64,000 nucleotides of DNA from contig NZ_CP021109.1 in NCBI RefSeq assembly GCF_002119725.1, positions 1-64,000 on the forward strand, written 5' to 3'. Under the pieces are notes generated by a model. The model searched no databases and had not been told where the DNA came from. It worked only from the letters and a program-made list of their open reading frames with translations. A program made the position numbers and the translations under genes. Below are positions 1-12,068 of this stretch, in pieces. The DNA comes from Bordetella genomosp. 9 (GTDB taxonomy: Bacteria; Pseudomonadota; Gammaproteobacteria; Burkholderiales; Burkholderiaceae_B). Within the stretch, counting starts at the first letter, position 1. Each line of letters starts with the position of its first letter.

Positions 1-1557
1 ATGAAAGAATTCTGGCAGACCTGCGTCAGTCGTCTTGAGCAGGAACTCCCCCCCCAGCAAATCAGCGCGTGGATCCGTCCGCTGGTTCCGCTTGCGTACG
101 ACGAAGCGCAGGCGGTATTGCGCATTTCCGCCCCCAACCGCTTCAAGCTGGATTGGGTGCGCAAGAACTTTGCCCACCAGATCGAAGCCCTGGCCGCGGA
201 ATGGTATCAGCGCCCCGTGCAGGTGCAGTTCGAACTGCCGGCGGGCACCGCCGCGCCTCGCATGCCGATCGCGCCCCGGGCCGGAGCGGTCAACGGCGCG
301 GCACCCGTGGGCGCCGTGCCCTCCGCTGGCGGCGCCATGACCGGCGGGCCGATGGCCGCACCCGTGCCGGGCGCCGCGACGGCGGCCGTCCACCCTGTGA
401 ACGCCGGCCACGCGCCGTCCGCAGCCGCCAACCCAGGCGCCGGCCAGGCGCCTGCGCCGGTCCATGCCCCAGCCGTCTCGGCCAGTGCGGTGGCGGCCGC
501 GGTGAACGCGGATGCCGCCAACGTCATCTATGAGCGATCGCGGCTGAACACGGACCTGACGTTCGACAACTTCGTCACGGGCAAGGCCAACCAACTGGCG
601 CGCGCGGCCGCGCTTCAAGTCGCGGAAAATCCCGGCACCTCGTACAACCCCCTCTTCCTGTATGGCGGCGTGGGGCTGGGCAAGACGCACCTGATCCACG
701 CAATCGGCAACGCCATGGTGGCGGCGGGTACGGGCGTGCGCGTGCGCTACGTGCATGCCGACCAGTACGTTTCGGATGTTGTGAAGGCCTATCAGCGCAA
801 GGCGTTCGACGACTTCAAGCGCTATTACCACTCGCTGGACCTGCTGCTGATCGACGATATCCAGTTCTTCTCCGGCAAGAACCGGACGCAAGAGGAATTC
901 TTCTATGCGTTCGAGGCCATGGTGGCCCAGCGCAAGCAGATCATCATCACCAGCGATACCTATCCCAAGGAGCTGGCCGGTATCGACAGCCGCCTGATTT
1001 CGCGCTTCGACTCCGGGCTGACCGTGGCGATCGAACCGCCCGAACTCGAGATGCGCGTCGCGATCCTGCTGCGCAAGGCGGAATCGGAAGGCGTGCCCAT
1101 GCCTGAGGAAGTGGCCTTCTTTATCGCCAAGCACCTGCGCAGCAACGTTCGTGAACTCGAAGGCGCGCTGCGCAAAGTGCTCGCCTATGCGCGTTTCCAC
1201 GGCCGCGACGTGCTCACGGTCGACGTCTGCAAGGAAGCCCTGAAGGACCTGCTGTCCGTATCGAATGGGCAGATCACGGTCGAGAATATCCAGAAGACGG
1301 TGGCCGATTTCTACAAGATCAAGGTCGCCGACATGTATTCGAAAAGGCGCCCCGCCAATATCGCACTGCCTCGCCAAGTGGCCATGTACCTGGCCAAGGA
1401 GCTTACCCAGAAAAGCCTGCCTGAAATCGGCGACCTTTTCGGTGGCCGCGACCACACCACCGTATTGCATGCCGTACGCAAGATTTCGGACGCGCGCGGC
1501 AAGCTCGCCGATCTCAACCATACCCTGCACGTGTTGGAACAAACTCTAAAAGGATGA
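1..1557 (+). CDS. dnaA: Chromosomal replication initiator DnaA
   Basis: Replication initiator that binds DnaA boxes at oriC and opens the duplex. It has 518 residues against 467 in E. coli; the extra length is in an Ala/Pro/Gly-rich linker (domain II, roughly residues 85-175). The AAA+ core shows Walker [10 protein letters not shown] at 222-230 and Walker B LLLIDD near 281-286. The C-terminal box-binding helix-turn-helix carries the signature [10 protein letters not shown] at 482-491. The ATG is base 1 of the window, so oriC and anything upstream cannot be seen. Its TGA lies just before the dnaN start; this is the first gene of dnaA-dnaN-gyrB. Identification is secure. Confidence 0.98.
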   Translation: MKEFWQTCVSRLEQELPPQQISAWIRPLVPLAYDEAQAVLRISAPNRFKLDWVRKNFAHQIEALAAEWYQRPVQVQFELPAGTAAPRMPIAPRAGAVNGAAPVGAVPSAGGAMTGGPMAAPVPGAATAAVHPVNAGHAPSAAANPGAGQAPAPVHAPAVSASAVAAAVNADAANVIYERSRLNTDLTFDNFVTGKANQLARAAALQVAENPGTSYNPLFLYGGVGLGKTHLIHAIGNAMVAAGTGVRVRYVHADQYVSDVVKAYQRKAFDDFKRYYHSLDLLLIDDIQFFSGKNRTQEEFFYAFEAMVAQRKQIIITSDTYPKELAGIDSRLISRFDSGLTVAIEPPELEMRVAILLRKAESEGVPMPEEVAFFIAKHLRSNVRELEGALRKVLAYARFHGRDVLTVDVCKEALKDLLSVSNGQITVENIQKTVADFYKIKVADMYSKRRPANIALPRQVAMYLAKELTQKSLPEIGDLFGGRDHTTVLHAVRKISDARGKLADLNHTLHVLEQTLKG

Positions 1558-1559
1558 AC

Positions 1560-5212
<3,653 letters not shown>

Positions 5213-5234
5213 GCGCGGTCGGGGTTTTTGGGCC

Positions 5235-5434
5235 GTCCGGCGGGGTTGGCGCTTGCCGCCGCCGGCCCGATCGGCCGGTCCGGCGCCCTGCGCGCCGGAC
5301 ACCGCTGCGCTGGCCTCGTCCGGCGGCCGCTTGGTGGCGGTTTGCTTGTGACCGGCTTCTCGGCACGCCTCCCTACGGCGTCCGCTTGCTCGGCCTCAAC
5401 GTGCCGGCCGCGGCAAGCGCCAACCCCGCCGGAC
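5235..5434 (+). repeat. 200-bp hairpin element, left copy, with 32-bp terminal inverted repeats
   Basis: The terminal inverted repeats are 5235-5266 and 5403-5434 and match at 31 of 32 positions. They begin GTCCGGCGGGGTTGGCGC. The core (5267-5402) contains a perfect 9-bp stem with loop CCTGC (5278-5300) and a GCACGCCTCCCTACGGCGT stretch. The copy at 6029-6228 is in opposite orientation and exactly the same length. The cores differ at about 3 of 136 positions, the ends at about 7 of 32. The length and ends resemble a non-autonomous mobile element or a structured RNA; which one is open. Confidence 0.85.
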
Positions 5435-5527
5435 TCCGGGATGTCTCAACCACGGGCGTCTGGGGCGGGCTGGGTTCTTGCGCTTCGTGGCCGCGTTGGG
5501 TTGGGGGTGGAAGAGTTTGCGGTGCCC

Positions 5528-5562
5528 GACCGAAGCGGCCGCCCTGCGCGGCCGCTTCGGTC
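5528..5562. repeat. 15-bp-stem hairpin with CCTGC loop, left arm
   Basis: GACCGAAGCGGCCGC, loop CCTGC, then the perfect reverse complement. It lies 93 bp from the end of the left 200-bp element, and its partner at 5901-5935 lies exactly 93 bp from the right element. There is no T-run, so it is not an ordinary intrinsic terminator. It is followed by ATACGCATGGTG, which recurs downstream. Confidence 0.85.
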
Positions 5563-5803
5563 ATACGCATGGTGTCAGGGCGAACGGGAGCAATGCCAGT
5601 GCGTGCTGCGCGGGTGCTTTGAGGTCTACGCATGGTGCCAGCGCGAACGAAGCAATGGCAGCCCGTGCTGAGGGGCGCTTGGGTCATACCGCATGGCGCT
5701 GGAACGAGCCGCTAGCATTGTCCGCCCGCCCTGCGCGGGTGCTTCGGTCGTACGCGCGGTGCACGCGAACCACGAGCGTCGCGAACATGACCGCAGCGCT
5801 CGA
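5555..5803 (+). repeat. Degenerate tandem repeat, about 62-bp unit, 3 to 4 copies
   Basis: Units start at 5555, 5617, 5678 and 5742 (lengths 62, 61, 64, and a decayed last unit). Each opens with a version of CTTCGGTCATACGCATGG and ends in a GC-rich stretch like TGCTGCGCGGGTG. The unit boundary at 5724-5740 still folds as a short stem with loop CCTGC, so the units look like decayed copies of the hairpin at 5528. Confidence 0.65.
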
Positions 5804-5900
5804 ATGCATCAACCATATGCGCAGCCATCCGCCCGTCGTCCGCAGTCCCATACCCACACACCATCCCAACCAACACCCTTTCGCCAGGCACGGCGCGTAT

Positions 5901-5935
5901 GACCGGCCCGGCCGCGCAGGGCGGCCGGGCCGGTC
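5901..5935. repeat. 15-bp-stem hairpin, right arm
   Basis: GACCGGCCCGGCCGC, loop GCAGG, then the perfect reverse complement. Read on the minus strand the loop is CCTGC, as in the left copy. Compared with 5528-5562, three consecutive stem positions changed (AAG to GCC) together with the three that pair with them, so pairing is intact in both. Confidence 0.85.
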
Positions 5936-6028
5936 GGGCACTGTCACCTCTTCCCACCCCCATAGGCGCGCCCGACGAAGCGCAAGAACCCCCCTCGCCC
6001 CAGATGTCAGCCGTTAAGACATCCCGGA

Positions 6029-6228
6029 GTTCGCCGGGGTTGGCGTATGCCGGGGGCGGCACGTTGAGGCCGAGCGAGCGGACGCCGTAGGGAGGCGTGC
6101 CGAGAAGCCGGTCACAAGCAAACCACCACCAAGCGGCCGCCGGACGAGGCCAGCGTAGCGGTGTCCGGCGCGCAGGGCGCCGGACCGGCCGATCGGGCCG
6201 CCCCCGGCATACGCCAACCCCGGCGAAC
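6029..6228 (-). repeat. 200-bp hairpin element, right copy (inverted), 32-bp perfect terminal repeats
   Basis: The terminal repeats 6029-6060 and 6197-6228 match at all 32 positions and begin GTTCGCCGGGGTTGGCGTATG. The length, core and internal CCTGC hairpin (6163-6185) match the left copy in reverse orientation. The end sequences differ from the left copy at about seven positions, and both ends of this copy carry the same changes. Confidence 0.88.
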
Positions 6229-6250
6229 GCCTAAAGAACACCGGCCCACA

Positions 6251-6276
6251 CCACACCCAAAAACCACACCCAAAAA
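6251..6276. repeat. 13-bp direct tandem repeat
   Basis: Two exact copies of CCACACCCAAAAA between the right hairpin element and the stop codon of the LysR gene. The stretch is G/T-rich on the minus strand, so it would be in the 3' untranslated region of the regulator mRNA. It looks like replication slippage. Confidence 0.7.
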
Positions 6277-6302
6277 CCAAGCACAACCCCAACGAACCGC
6301 CA

Positions 6303-7208
6303 TCACTGTTGCCACTCCGCGTCCTTGAACCACTTCCGTAAGTGATCCACGAACAACCGCACCTTGTAAGGCAAATGCCGCTTGCTCTGAACGATGGCAT
6401 AGATATCCAATCCTTCGGGCCGGTACTCGGGCATCAGCACTTCCAGCACCCCCGCCCGTAGATCGTTCTCCACCATGTAGCGCGGATGCATGGAAATCCC
6501 ATGGCCCAGCTTGGCCAGATGCAGAATCGACTCGCCCAGGTTCGAGTTGAACGTCCCCGACACCTGCACCACCTGCGTGTTGTTGCGCTTGTCCGTGAAC
6601 ACCCACATCCCGGTCGGTGCTTTCAAGCTGTGGATCAGGCAGTTGTGGTTCTCCAGGTCCTTCGGCGTCTTAGGCGCGCCGTGCGCCTTCAGATAGGCGC
6701 GCGTCGCGACGATGACCTGCGGCACCACGGTAATGCGATAGGCAATCTGGTTCGTGTCTTTCAGGCGTGGCGCAATGCGCACCGATAGATCGAGGTTCTC
6801 GGCGATCAGATCGCTGCGTCCGTCATCCAGCAGCAGCGACACGCGTATCGCGGGATAGCGGTTCAGAAAATTCTCGATGGCGGGGGCCAGATGCACCGCG
6901 CCGAACGAAGGCGGCGTGCCCATGCGTATGCGGCCGCTGGGGTTGCGCACGGGGCCCTGCACCAGCTCCTTCAGGTTGCGGGTGGCAAGCGCCAGCGCGT
7001 CCGCGTTCTCCAGCAGCAGCCGACCGCTTTCGGTCAGGCTGACGTGCTTGGTGTTCCGGTTGAACAGCTGCACCCCGAAATAGCCTTCCAGCCACGCGAT
7101 CTTCTTCGTGACGGAGGAACGGCTGGATGCCCTGCTTTCGGCTGCCTTCGAAAAGCTGAGGCTTTTGCCGACCTCTTGGAACACCTCCATGCATTCGAGC
7201 AGGTCCAT
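6303..7208 (-). CDS. LysR-family transcriptional regulator
   Basis: Ligand-responsive DNA-binding regulator of 301 residues, the normal length. The N-terminal winged helix-turn-helix (about residues 1-60) includes FSKAAE and SVTKKIAWLEGYFGVQLFNR. The rest is the periplasmic-binding-like effector domain, with the usual GRIRMGTPPSFG opening near residue 95. It is divergent from the catabolic operon starting at 7327 with 118 bp between them, the classic arrangement for a LysR regulator and its target. A perfect 15-bp palindrome lies at 7216-7230. The effector is unknown, probably a pathway intermediate. Confidence 0.93.
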   Translation of the reverse strand: MDLLECMEVFQEVGKSLSFSKAAESRASSRSSVTKKIAWLEGYFGVQLFNRNTKHVSLTESGRLLLENADALALATRNLKELVQGPVRNPSGRIRMGTPPSFGAVHLAPAIENFLNRYPAIRVSLLLDDGRSDLIAENLDLSVRIAPRLKDTNQIAYRITVVPQVIVATRAYLKAHGAPKTPKDLENHNCLIHSLKAPTGMWVFTDKRNNTQVVQVSGTFNSNLGESILHLAKLGHGISMHPRYMVENDLRAGVLEVLMPEYRPEGLDIYAIVQSKRHLPYKVRLFVDHLRKWFKDAEWQQ

Positions 7209-7215
7209 GCTGTCG

Positions 7216-7230
7216 TTTCCAATTTGGAAA
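7216..7230. promoter_or_regulatory. Candidate LysR operator palindrome
   Basis: TTTCCAATTTGGAAA is a perfect 7+1+7 palindrome with the T-N11-A form typical of LysR sites. It sits 8 bp upstream of the regulator start codon and about 97 bp upstream of the divergent operon. Its position suits both autorepression and activation of the operon. Confidence 0.6.
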
Positions 7231-7326
7231 AAATGATTTCGTTCCGCGGAGGCTTCTGCGCGGCGGGCGCGCTCACTACACTGGCCTTACCTTATCGACA
7301 GAACACGCCTGTGAAAGGCGGCGCGC

Positions 7327-8463
7327 ATGATTCCCGGAGACTTCGATTACTACCTGTTCGGCACCCACGTCCGCTTCGGCGATGGCGTGGCGAACGCCCT
7401 GGGCAGCGAGCTGGCGGCGATGGAGTTGAGAAGGCCTGTCGTGCTGACCCAGGACAGGATCGCCGCGACGCCGGGCTACGCCGGCATGATGCGTTCGCTG
7501 AAAGGAATGGACATCGCCGAGCGCCGCGGCATTCCGCCGCATTCGAGTGTCAGTTTAATAGAAACAATCGCGCCGGAAGTCATCGCCTTCCGCGCGGACT
7601 GTCTGGTCGCCGTTGGCGGCGGCAGCGTTGCGGACACGGCCAAGGCGCTGGCGCTGCTCGTGGCAGAAGGCGGCCGGCTGGCGGACCACGTAACGCGGTT
7701 CGAGCCGCCGCACACCGTGCACATCCCGCGGCGGACCCGTCCCAAGCTGCCCGTCATCGCCGTGCCCACCACCGCATCGGGCGCGGAGACCACGTCATCG
7801 TTCGGCGTGCGTGACGATGGCGGCGACAAGCGGATGTTCTGGAACCGGCAGGTCTCCAGCACATCGATACTCATCGACCCGCTGATGAGCGGGGAGGTTC
7901 CGCAGGACATGCTGCGGGAGACCGCAATGAACGGGCTCGCGCACTGCGTCGAAGGTCTGTATTCCAAGGGCCGGTCGGTCGTGTCGGATGCGTTGGCGAT
8001 GCAGGCGATTGCGCTGTTGAGGCAGGCATGGGAAAGCGGCCACCCCGCCGCCGAGCGCAGACTGATCCTGGCGGCCGCGCATCTGTCCGGCATGGTGCTG
8101 GCGATGGCGCGCAGCTGTCTGCATCACGCCATCTGTCATGTGATCGGCGCACGGCTGAACCTGCCGCACGGCAAGGTGAACACCATCATCCTGCCGCATG
8201 CGATCCGCTTCAACGAATCGGCCGCCGCGTCCATGCTGGCGCCAGTAGTGGCCGCGATCCCGGAGGCCGAAAGCCTGTCCGCCTGGATCGCGCGCACCGC
8301 CGAACGGCTCGCCATGCCGCGCCGCCTGCGGGACCTGGGCGTGCCCGAGGCCGCGCTGCCCGATATCGCCGGCCGCGTCATGACCGAGCGCGGGCTGGCA
8401 TTCAATCCCCGGCCTGTCGCCGACGCGGGCGAGGTGCTCGCCATATTGCGGCAGGCCTTCTGA
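7327..8463 (+). CDS. Iron-containing alcohol dehydrogenase, maleylacetate reductase-like
   Basis: 378-residue NAD(P)-dependent, metal-dependent dehydrogenase of the group III iron-ADH family. It shows the nucleotide-binding GGGSVADTAKALAL, the conserved PTTASGAETTSSFGV, and metal-ligand regions NGLAHCVEGLYS, HHAICHVIGA and LPHGKVNTIILPHAI. The HHxxCHxxG segment resembles maleylacetate reductases, which reduce maleylacetate to 3-oxoadipate in aromatic degradation. The true substrate is uncertain because no ring-cleavage gene is adjacent. First gene of the LysR-controlled operon. Confidence 0.85.
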   Translation: MIPGDFDYYLFGTHVRFGDGVANALGSELAAMELRRPVVLTQDRIAATPGYAGMMRSLKGMDIAERRGIPPHSSVSLIETIAPEVIAFRADCLVAVGGGSVADTAKALALLVAEGGRLADHVTRFEPPHTVHIPRRTRPKLPVIAVPTTASGAETTSSFGVRDDGGDKRMFWNRQVSSTSILIDPLMSGEVPQDMLRETAMNGLAHCVEGLYSKGRSVVSDALAMQAIALLRQAWESGHPAAERRLILAAAHLSGMVLAMARSCLHHAICHVIGARLNLPHGKVNTIILPHAIRFNESAAASMLAPVVAAIPEAESLSAWIARTAERLAMPRRLRDLGVPEAALPDIAGRVMTERGLAFNPRPVADAGEVLAILRQAF

Positions 8464-8479
8464 CCAAGCAGGAGACGGT

Positions 8480-9355
8480 ATGAACATCGTTGGAAGCGGC
8501 GCCACCCTGGGCGCGCGCGTCGAAGGCATCGATTTGTCCCGGCCGCTGGCGCCGGAAAACTACCGCGCCATCGAGCAGGCGCTGGGGCGTCACGGCGTGC
8601 TCTGCTTTCCGCGCCAGCAGCTGGATGCCGCGGCCTTGAAGCGTTTCGCCGAAAACTTCGGCTCGCTCGAGGTCAACGTGGCGAACCTGTACCACGAGCC
8701 TGGCATTCCGGAAGTCATGATCCTGTCGAACATCGTGGAAAACGGCAAGCCCATCGGCCTGAGCGACGCCGGCCAGGATTGGCATACCGACATGTCCTAC
8801 AGCCGCACCATTGCGTTCAGCAATGTGCTGTACGGCATACGCATTCCCATGCGCGACGGCAAGCCTTTGGGCAATACCGAGTTCTGCAACATGCACGCCG
8901 CATATGACGAACTTCCGGACTCGCTGAAGCAGGAACTGGATGGCATGACCGTCACCCACGACTTCAACAAGTTCTGGGAAATGATGCGGCGGGAAAAAGG
9001 CAGCACGCGGCCGCCGCTGACGGAGGAGCAGCGCAGGCGCAAGCCTCCGGTCTCGCATCCGGTGTTTCTGACGCATCCCATCACCGGCCGCAAGGTGCTG
9101 TATGCGAATCCGGGCTATTCCGTCCGCATCAACGAGCTGCCGGAGGCGCGCAGCGAGGAGGTGCTGAACTTCCTGTTCGCGCATCAGCTGCAGGAGAAAT
9201 TCCGCTATCGGCACAACTGGGCCGAAGGGGACGTGCTGATGTGGGACAACATGGGGACCATCCATAACGCGGTGGCGGACTACCGCCCTGACGAGCCGCG
9301 CCTGATCAAGCGCTGCCAGGTCATGGCCGACAAGTATTTTCCCGAACTGTACTGA
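8480..9355 (+). CDS. TauD/TfdA-family Fe(II)/2-oxoglutarate dioxygenase
   Basis: 291-residue non-haem iron oxygenase. The iron facial triad is visible as H102 and D104 (in DWHTDMSY) and H262 (in GTIHNAVADY). The 2-oxoglutarate-binding Arg lies in the following DEPRLIKR. Family members hydroxylate sulfonates, phenoxyacetates, carnitine precursors or similar small acids, and the substrate here is not predictable. It starts 16 bp after the dehydrogenase gene behind AGGAG, so the two are probably cotranscribed. Confidence 0.88.
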   Translation: MNIVGSGATLGARVEGIDLSRPLAPENYRAIEQALGRHGVLCFPRQQLDAAALKRFAENFGSLEVNVANLYHEPGIPEVMILSNIVENGKPIGLSDAGQDWHTDMSYSRTIAFSNVLYGIRIPMRDGKPLGNTEFCNMHAAYDELPDSLKQELDGMTVTHDFNKFWEMMRREKGSTRPPLTEEQRRRKPPVSHPVFLTHPITGRKVLYANPGYSVRINELPEARSEEVLNFLFAHQLQEKFRYRHNWAEGDVLMWDNMGTIHNAVADYRPDEPRLIKRCQVMADKYFPELY

Positions 9356-9401
9356 CGCGGCGGCGTCCCGTACGGCAAACCGACGATTAAAGGAGACAGA
9401 C

Positions 9402-10400
9402 ATGGACCTTCGATTGCTGAGCGGCCGCGCGTTCGCGGCGGCGTTCGCCCTGGCGCTGGCATGGAGCGCCGCCGCGCGTGCGGACGACTATCCGTCCCGG
9501 CCGATACGGATGGAGGTGGGATACGCCGCGGGCGGGCCCACGGATGTGGTGGCCCGCATCGTTGCCAAGCATATGTCGGAAAACCTGGGCACGTCGGTGA
9601 TCGTCGAAAACAAGCCCGGGGCCAGCGCATCCATCGCCGCCAACGATGTCATGCGATCGGCGCCGGACGGCTACAAGGTGCTGGTCACGTCGCTGACGCT
9701 GAACGTCAATCCGCTGCTTTATCCCAAGCGCTACGACTACGACCCGGTCAAGGCCTTCGAGCCCATCACGAACTTCGCCAATAACCCGATGTTGCTGGTG
9801 ACGAACTACGACTCGCCCTACAAGGACCTGAAAAGCCTGATCGCCGACGCCAAGGCGCACCCCGGCAAGCTCACCTTCGGATCTTCGGGCGTCGGCGGAT
9901 CGGCGCATCTGGCTGCCGAAATGCTGTCGACGATGGCCGGCATCAAGATGATCCACGTGCCGTTCAAGGGGAACGGACCGGCGCTGCAGGAAATGGTGGC
10001 GGGCCGCATCAGCTTCATGTTCTATCCCAGCGTGGGCATCGCCAACTATGTCGCCGCCAAGCAGCTTCGCGTGTTGGCGGTGGGCACCGACGAACCGCAG
10101 AAGGAGTTTCCGGGCGTACCGACGCTGGACAGCCTGGGATTCAAGGGATTTCAGCAAGGCGCCCCGTGGATCGGCATGCTCGCGCCGGCCGGTACGCCCA
10201 AGCCCATCGTCGATAAGCTGAACAAGGCCGCGGTGGAAGCGCTTGCCAAACCGGAAGTGCGCGAACAGCTCGCGCAACTGGGCGCGGTGGTGGTGGCCGA
10301 CAGCCCCGAGCATTTTCGCCAGTTCCTGATCGAGGACAAGGCCCGCTGGGCCGACGTTATCAAGAAGGGCAATGTCACCGTCGGCGATGACGGCAACTGA
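9402..10400 (+). CDS. Bug-family periplasmic solute receptor (TctC-like)
   Basis: 332-residue secreted receptor of the tripartite tricarboxylate transporter type, abundant in Bordetella. It has a signal peptide of about 27 residues (hydrophobic AFAAAFALALAW, cleavage near ARA-DD). Mature-protein hallmarks are DDYPSRPIRMEVGYAAGGPTD and the RSAPDGYKVL region. No TctA/TctB membrane genes are adjacent, as is usual for orphan Bug proteins. Its place in the operon suggests it binds the carboxylate that the operon degrades. Confidence 0.93.
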   Translation: MDLRLLSGRAFAAAFALALAWSAAARADDYPSRPIRMEVGYAAGGPTDVVARIVAKHMSENLGTSVIVENKPGASASIAANDVMRSAPDGYKVLVTSLTLNVNPLLYPKRYDYDPVKAFEPITNFANNPMLLVTNYDSPYKDLKSLIADAKAHPGKLTFGSSGVGGSAHLAAEMLSTMAGIKMIHVPFKGNGPALQEMVAGRISFMFYPSVGIANYVAAKQLRVLAVGTDEPQKEFPGVPTLDSLGFKGFQQGAPWIGMLAPAGTPKPIVDKLNKAAVEALAKPEVREQLAQLGAVVVADSPEHFRQFLIEDKARWADVIKKGNVTVGDDGN

Positions 10401-10420
10401 ACCGGCGCAAGGATGGCGAC

Positions 10421-11602
10421 GTGAGCAGCACGGTGCTGGAGGACTGTTATTCGATCGACCGCCTGCGCGAGGCCGCGCGGGCCCGGCTGCCCGCTCCGGT
10501 GTTCGATTTCTTCGATGGCGGGGCGGAGGACGAGATAACCCTGCGCGACAACGTGGAGGCGTTTCGGCGCGTCAGGCTGGTGCCGCGCGTTCTGCGCGAC
10601 GTCTCCAATGTCGACCTGCGCGCTTCCATCCTCGGGCGTCGCGCGCAGATGCCCGTGGCGATCGGCCCGACCGGCGCGGTCGGCTTCGGATGGCGGGGCG
10701 GCGACGTCGCGCTGGCGCGCGCCGCGGCGCAACTGGACCTTCCTTACGCGCTGTCCACATCGGCGACCGCATCCATCGAGGAGATCGCGGATAAGGCGCC
10801 CGGCCGCCTCTGGTTCCAGGCGTACATCCTGCAGGACAAGGCGCGGCTGGACGCCTTGATCGGCCGCGCACAGGCGGCAGACTACGAGGCGCTTGTCATC
10901 ACGGTCGACCTGCCGGTGGGCGGCAAGCGTGAGCGCGACCTGGCGCACGGATTGGGATTTCCCATGAAGATCACGCCGCGCAACTTCTGGCATTTCGCGC
11001 GCCGCCCGCGCTGGTCGTTGGACATGCTGGTTCGCCAGCCGCCGGCAATGCCAAGTCTGGCGGGAATGAAGAAGGTGGAAAGCGACCGCAAGGCCATGCA
11101 GTCGGTGGCCGGCCGCAACTACGACCCCGCCTTCGACGTGGCGGCATTGGCGCGCTTGCGCGCCCGCTGGCCGCGCAAGCTCATCGTGAAGGGCGTCGTA
11201 CATCCGGCCGATGTGGACGCCATCGTGACGCTGGGCGCGGATGCGATCGTGGTGTCCAACCATGGCGGCCGCCAGCTGGATACCGGCATCGCCACGCTGG
11301 ATGCCTTGCCGGCCATCGTGGCCGCCGCCCGCGGCCGCGTGCCGGTGCTGCTGGACGGCGGCATCCGGCGAGGCAGCGACATCTTCAAGGCCATCGCGCT
11401 GGGCGCGGCCGGCGTCATGACGGGACGCGCCACGCTCTTCGGTGTGCTGGCCGGCGGCCTTGACGGCGCCCAGCGCGCCTTGCACATCCTGCGCGACGAG
11501 CTGGCGCGGACCATGCAGCTGTGCGGCACGCCCGCAGTGACCGACATCGGGCCGGACGCGCTCGGCCGCCGCACCATCCCCTTGGAGGCGTTTCATGAGT
11601 GA
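10421..11602 (+). CDS. FMN-dependent alpha-hydroxy-acid dehydrogenase/oxidase
   Basis: 393-residue flavoprotein of the lactate/glycolate/mandelate dehydrogenase family, which oxidises a 2-hydroxy acid to the 2-oxo acid. It shows the N-terminal DFFDGGAEDEITLRDN, the active-site SNHGGRQLD, and phosphate-binding RRGSDIFKAIALGA. It starts with GTG at 10421 behind AAGGATGG, 20 bp after the receptor gene. The last bases overlap the next gene by 8 bp. With the Bug receptor and FAH-type hydrolase it supports breakdown of a hydroxylated carboxylic acid. Confidence 0.92.
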   Translation: MSSTVLEDCYSIDRLREAARARLPAPVFDFFDGGAEDEITLRDNVEAFRRVRLVPRVLRDVSNVDLRASILGRRAQMPVAIGPTGAVGFGWRGGDVALARAAAQLDLPYALSTSATASIEEIADKAPGRLWFQAYILQDKARLDALIGRAQAADYEALVITVDLPVGGKRERDLAHGLGFPMKITPRNFWHFARRPRWSLDMLVRQPPAMPSLAGMKKVESDRKAMQSVAGRNYDPAFDVAALARLRARWPRKLIVKGVVHPADVDAIVTLGADAIVVSNHGGRQLDTGIATLDALPAIVAAARGRVPVLLDGGIRRGSDIFKAIALGAAGVMTGRATLFGVLAGGLDGAQRALHILRDELARTMQLCGTPAVTDIGPDALGRRTIPLEAFHE

Positions 11603-12020
11603 CGACACGCTGGGCCTGTGCCGCAATCAGGTACTCGGCTTTTTTCGCGACCTCGACGACAACGATTACGCGTCCCTGGTGCGCCGCATGACGCCGGACG
11701 GCGTATGGCACCGGCAAGGCAAGGTGCTGGAGGGACGCGAGGCGGTGCTGGCGGCGCTGGCAACGCGATCGCCCACCATGCGCATCCATCACCTGATCTG
11801 CAATCTGTTTGCGGACCGGGCGGACGCAGCGCACTGCGCCATGCGCGCCTACATGCTGGTGGTGCGGCACGATGCCGGCCGCACGCTGGCGGGGCCGGCC
11901 CCGCTGACCGGCATCGAGAACATCCGCACCACGCATATCGAACTGGCGCGGGCCGATGGCGGGTGGCTTATCGCGCAGATGCGCAACGACGAGCCGAGCT
12001 TCGCCGCCGTGCCCGGCTGA
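11595..12020 (+). CDS. NTF2-like (SnoaL-type) small protein
   Basis: 141 residues with the cone-shaped NTF2-like pattern: an opening helix (QVLGFFRDLDDNDYASLVRRMTPDGVWHRQGKV in part), then FEGREAVLAAL-type and beta segments ending in GGWLIAQMRNDEPSF. Homologues act as isomerases, hydratases or dioxygenase small subunits. It overlaps the hydroxy-acid dehydrogenase gene by 8 bp (ATGAGTGA), implying translational coupling and a related role. The catalytic activity cannot be read from sequence. Confidence 0.75.
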   Translation: MSDDTLGLCRNQVLGFFRDLDDNDYASLVRRMTPDGVWHRQGKVLEGREAVLAALATRSPTMRIHHLICNLFADRADAAHCAMRAYMLVVRHDAGRTLAGPAPLTGIENIRTTHIELARADGGWLIAQMRNDEPSFAAVPG

Positions 12021-12068
12021 CGCCATGGCGCGCGCCGCGCCAGCCGGCTTTTTCATGAGGACCATGCA

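Larger units (their letters stand above)
5213..6302. other. Gene-free hairpin island between gyrB and the LysR gene
   Basis: This 1,090-bp stretch has no credible gene. Short open frames exist in several frames but overlap one another, lack ribosome-binding sites and run through the repeats. It contains a 328-bp inverted repeat (5235-5562 against 5901-6228) around about 340 bp with degenerate 62-bp tandem units. Each arm holds a 200-bp element with 32-bp terminal inverted repeats, a 93-bp spacer and a 15-bp-stem hairpin. No transposase lies nearby and I see no target duplication. Confidence 0.85.

Noticed and set aside
5235-6228. A CRISPR array or an insertion sequence
   Set aside because: There are no short regularly spaced identical repeats with unique spacers, no cas genes and no transposase frame. 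The units are two 200-bp inverted elements.
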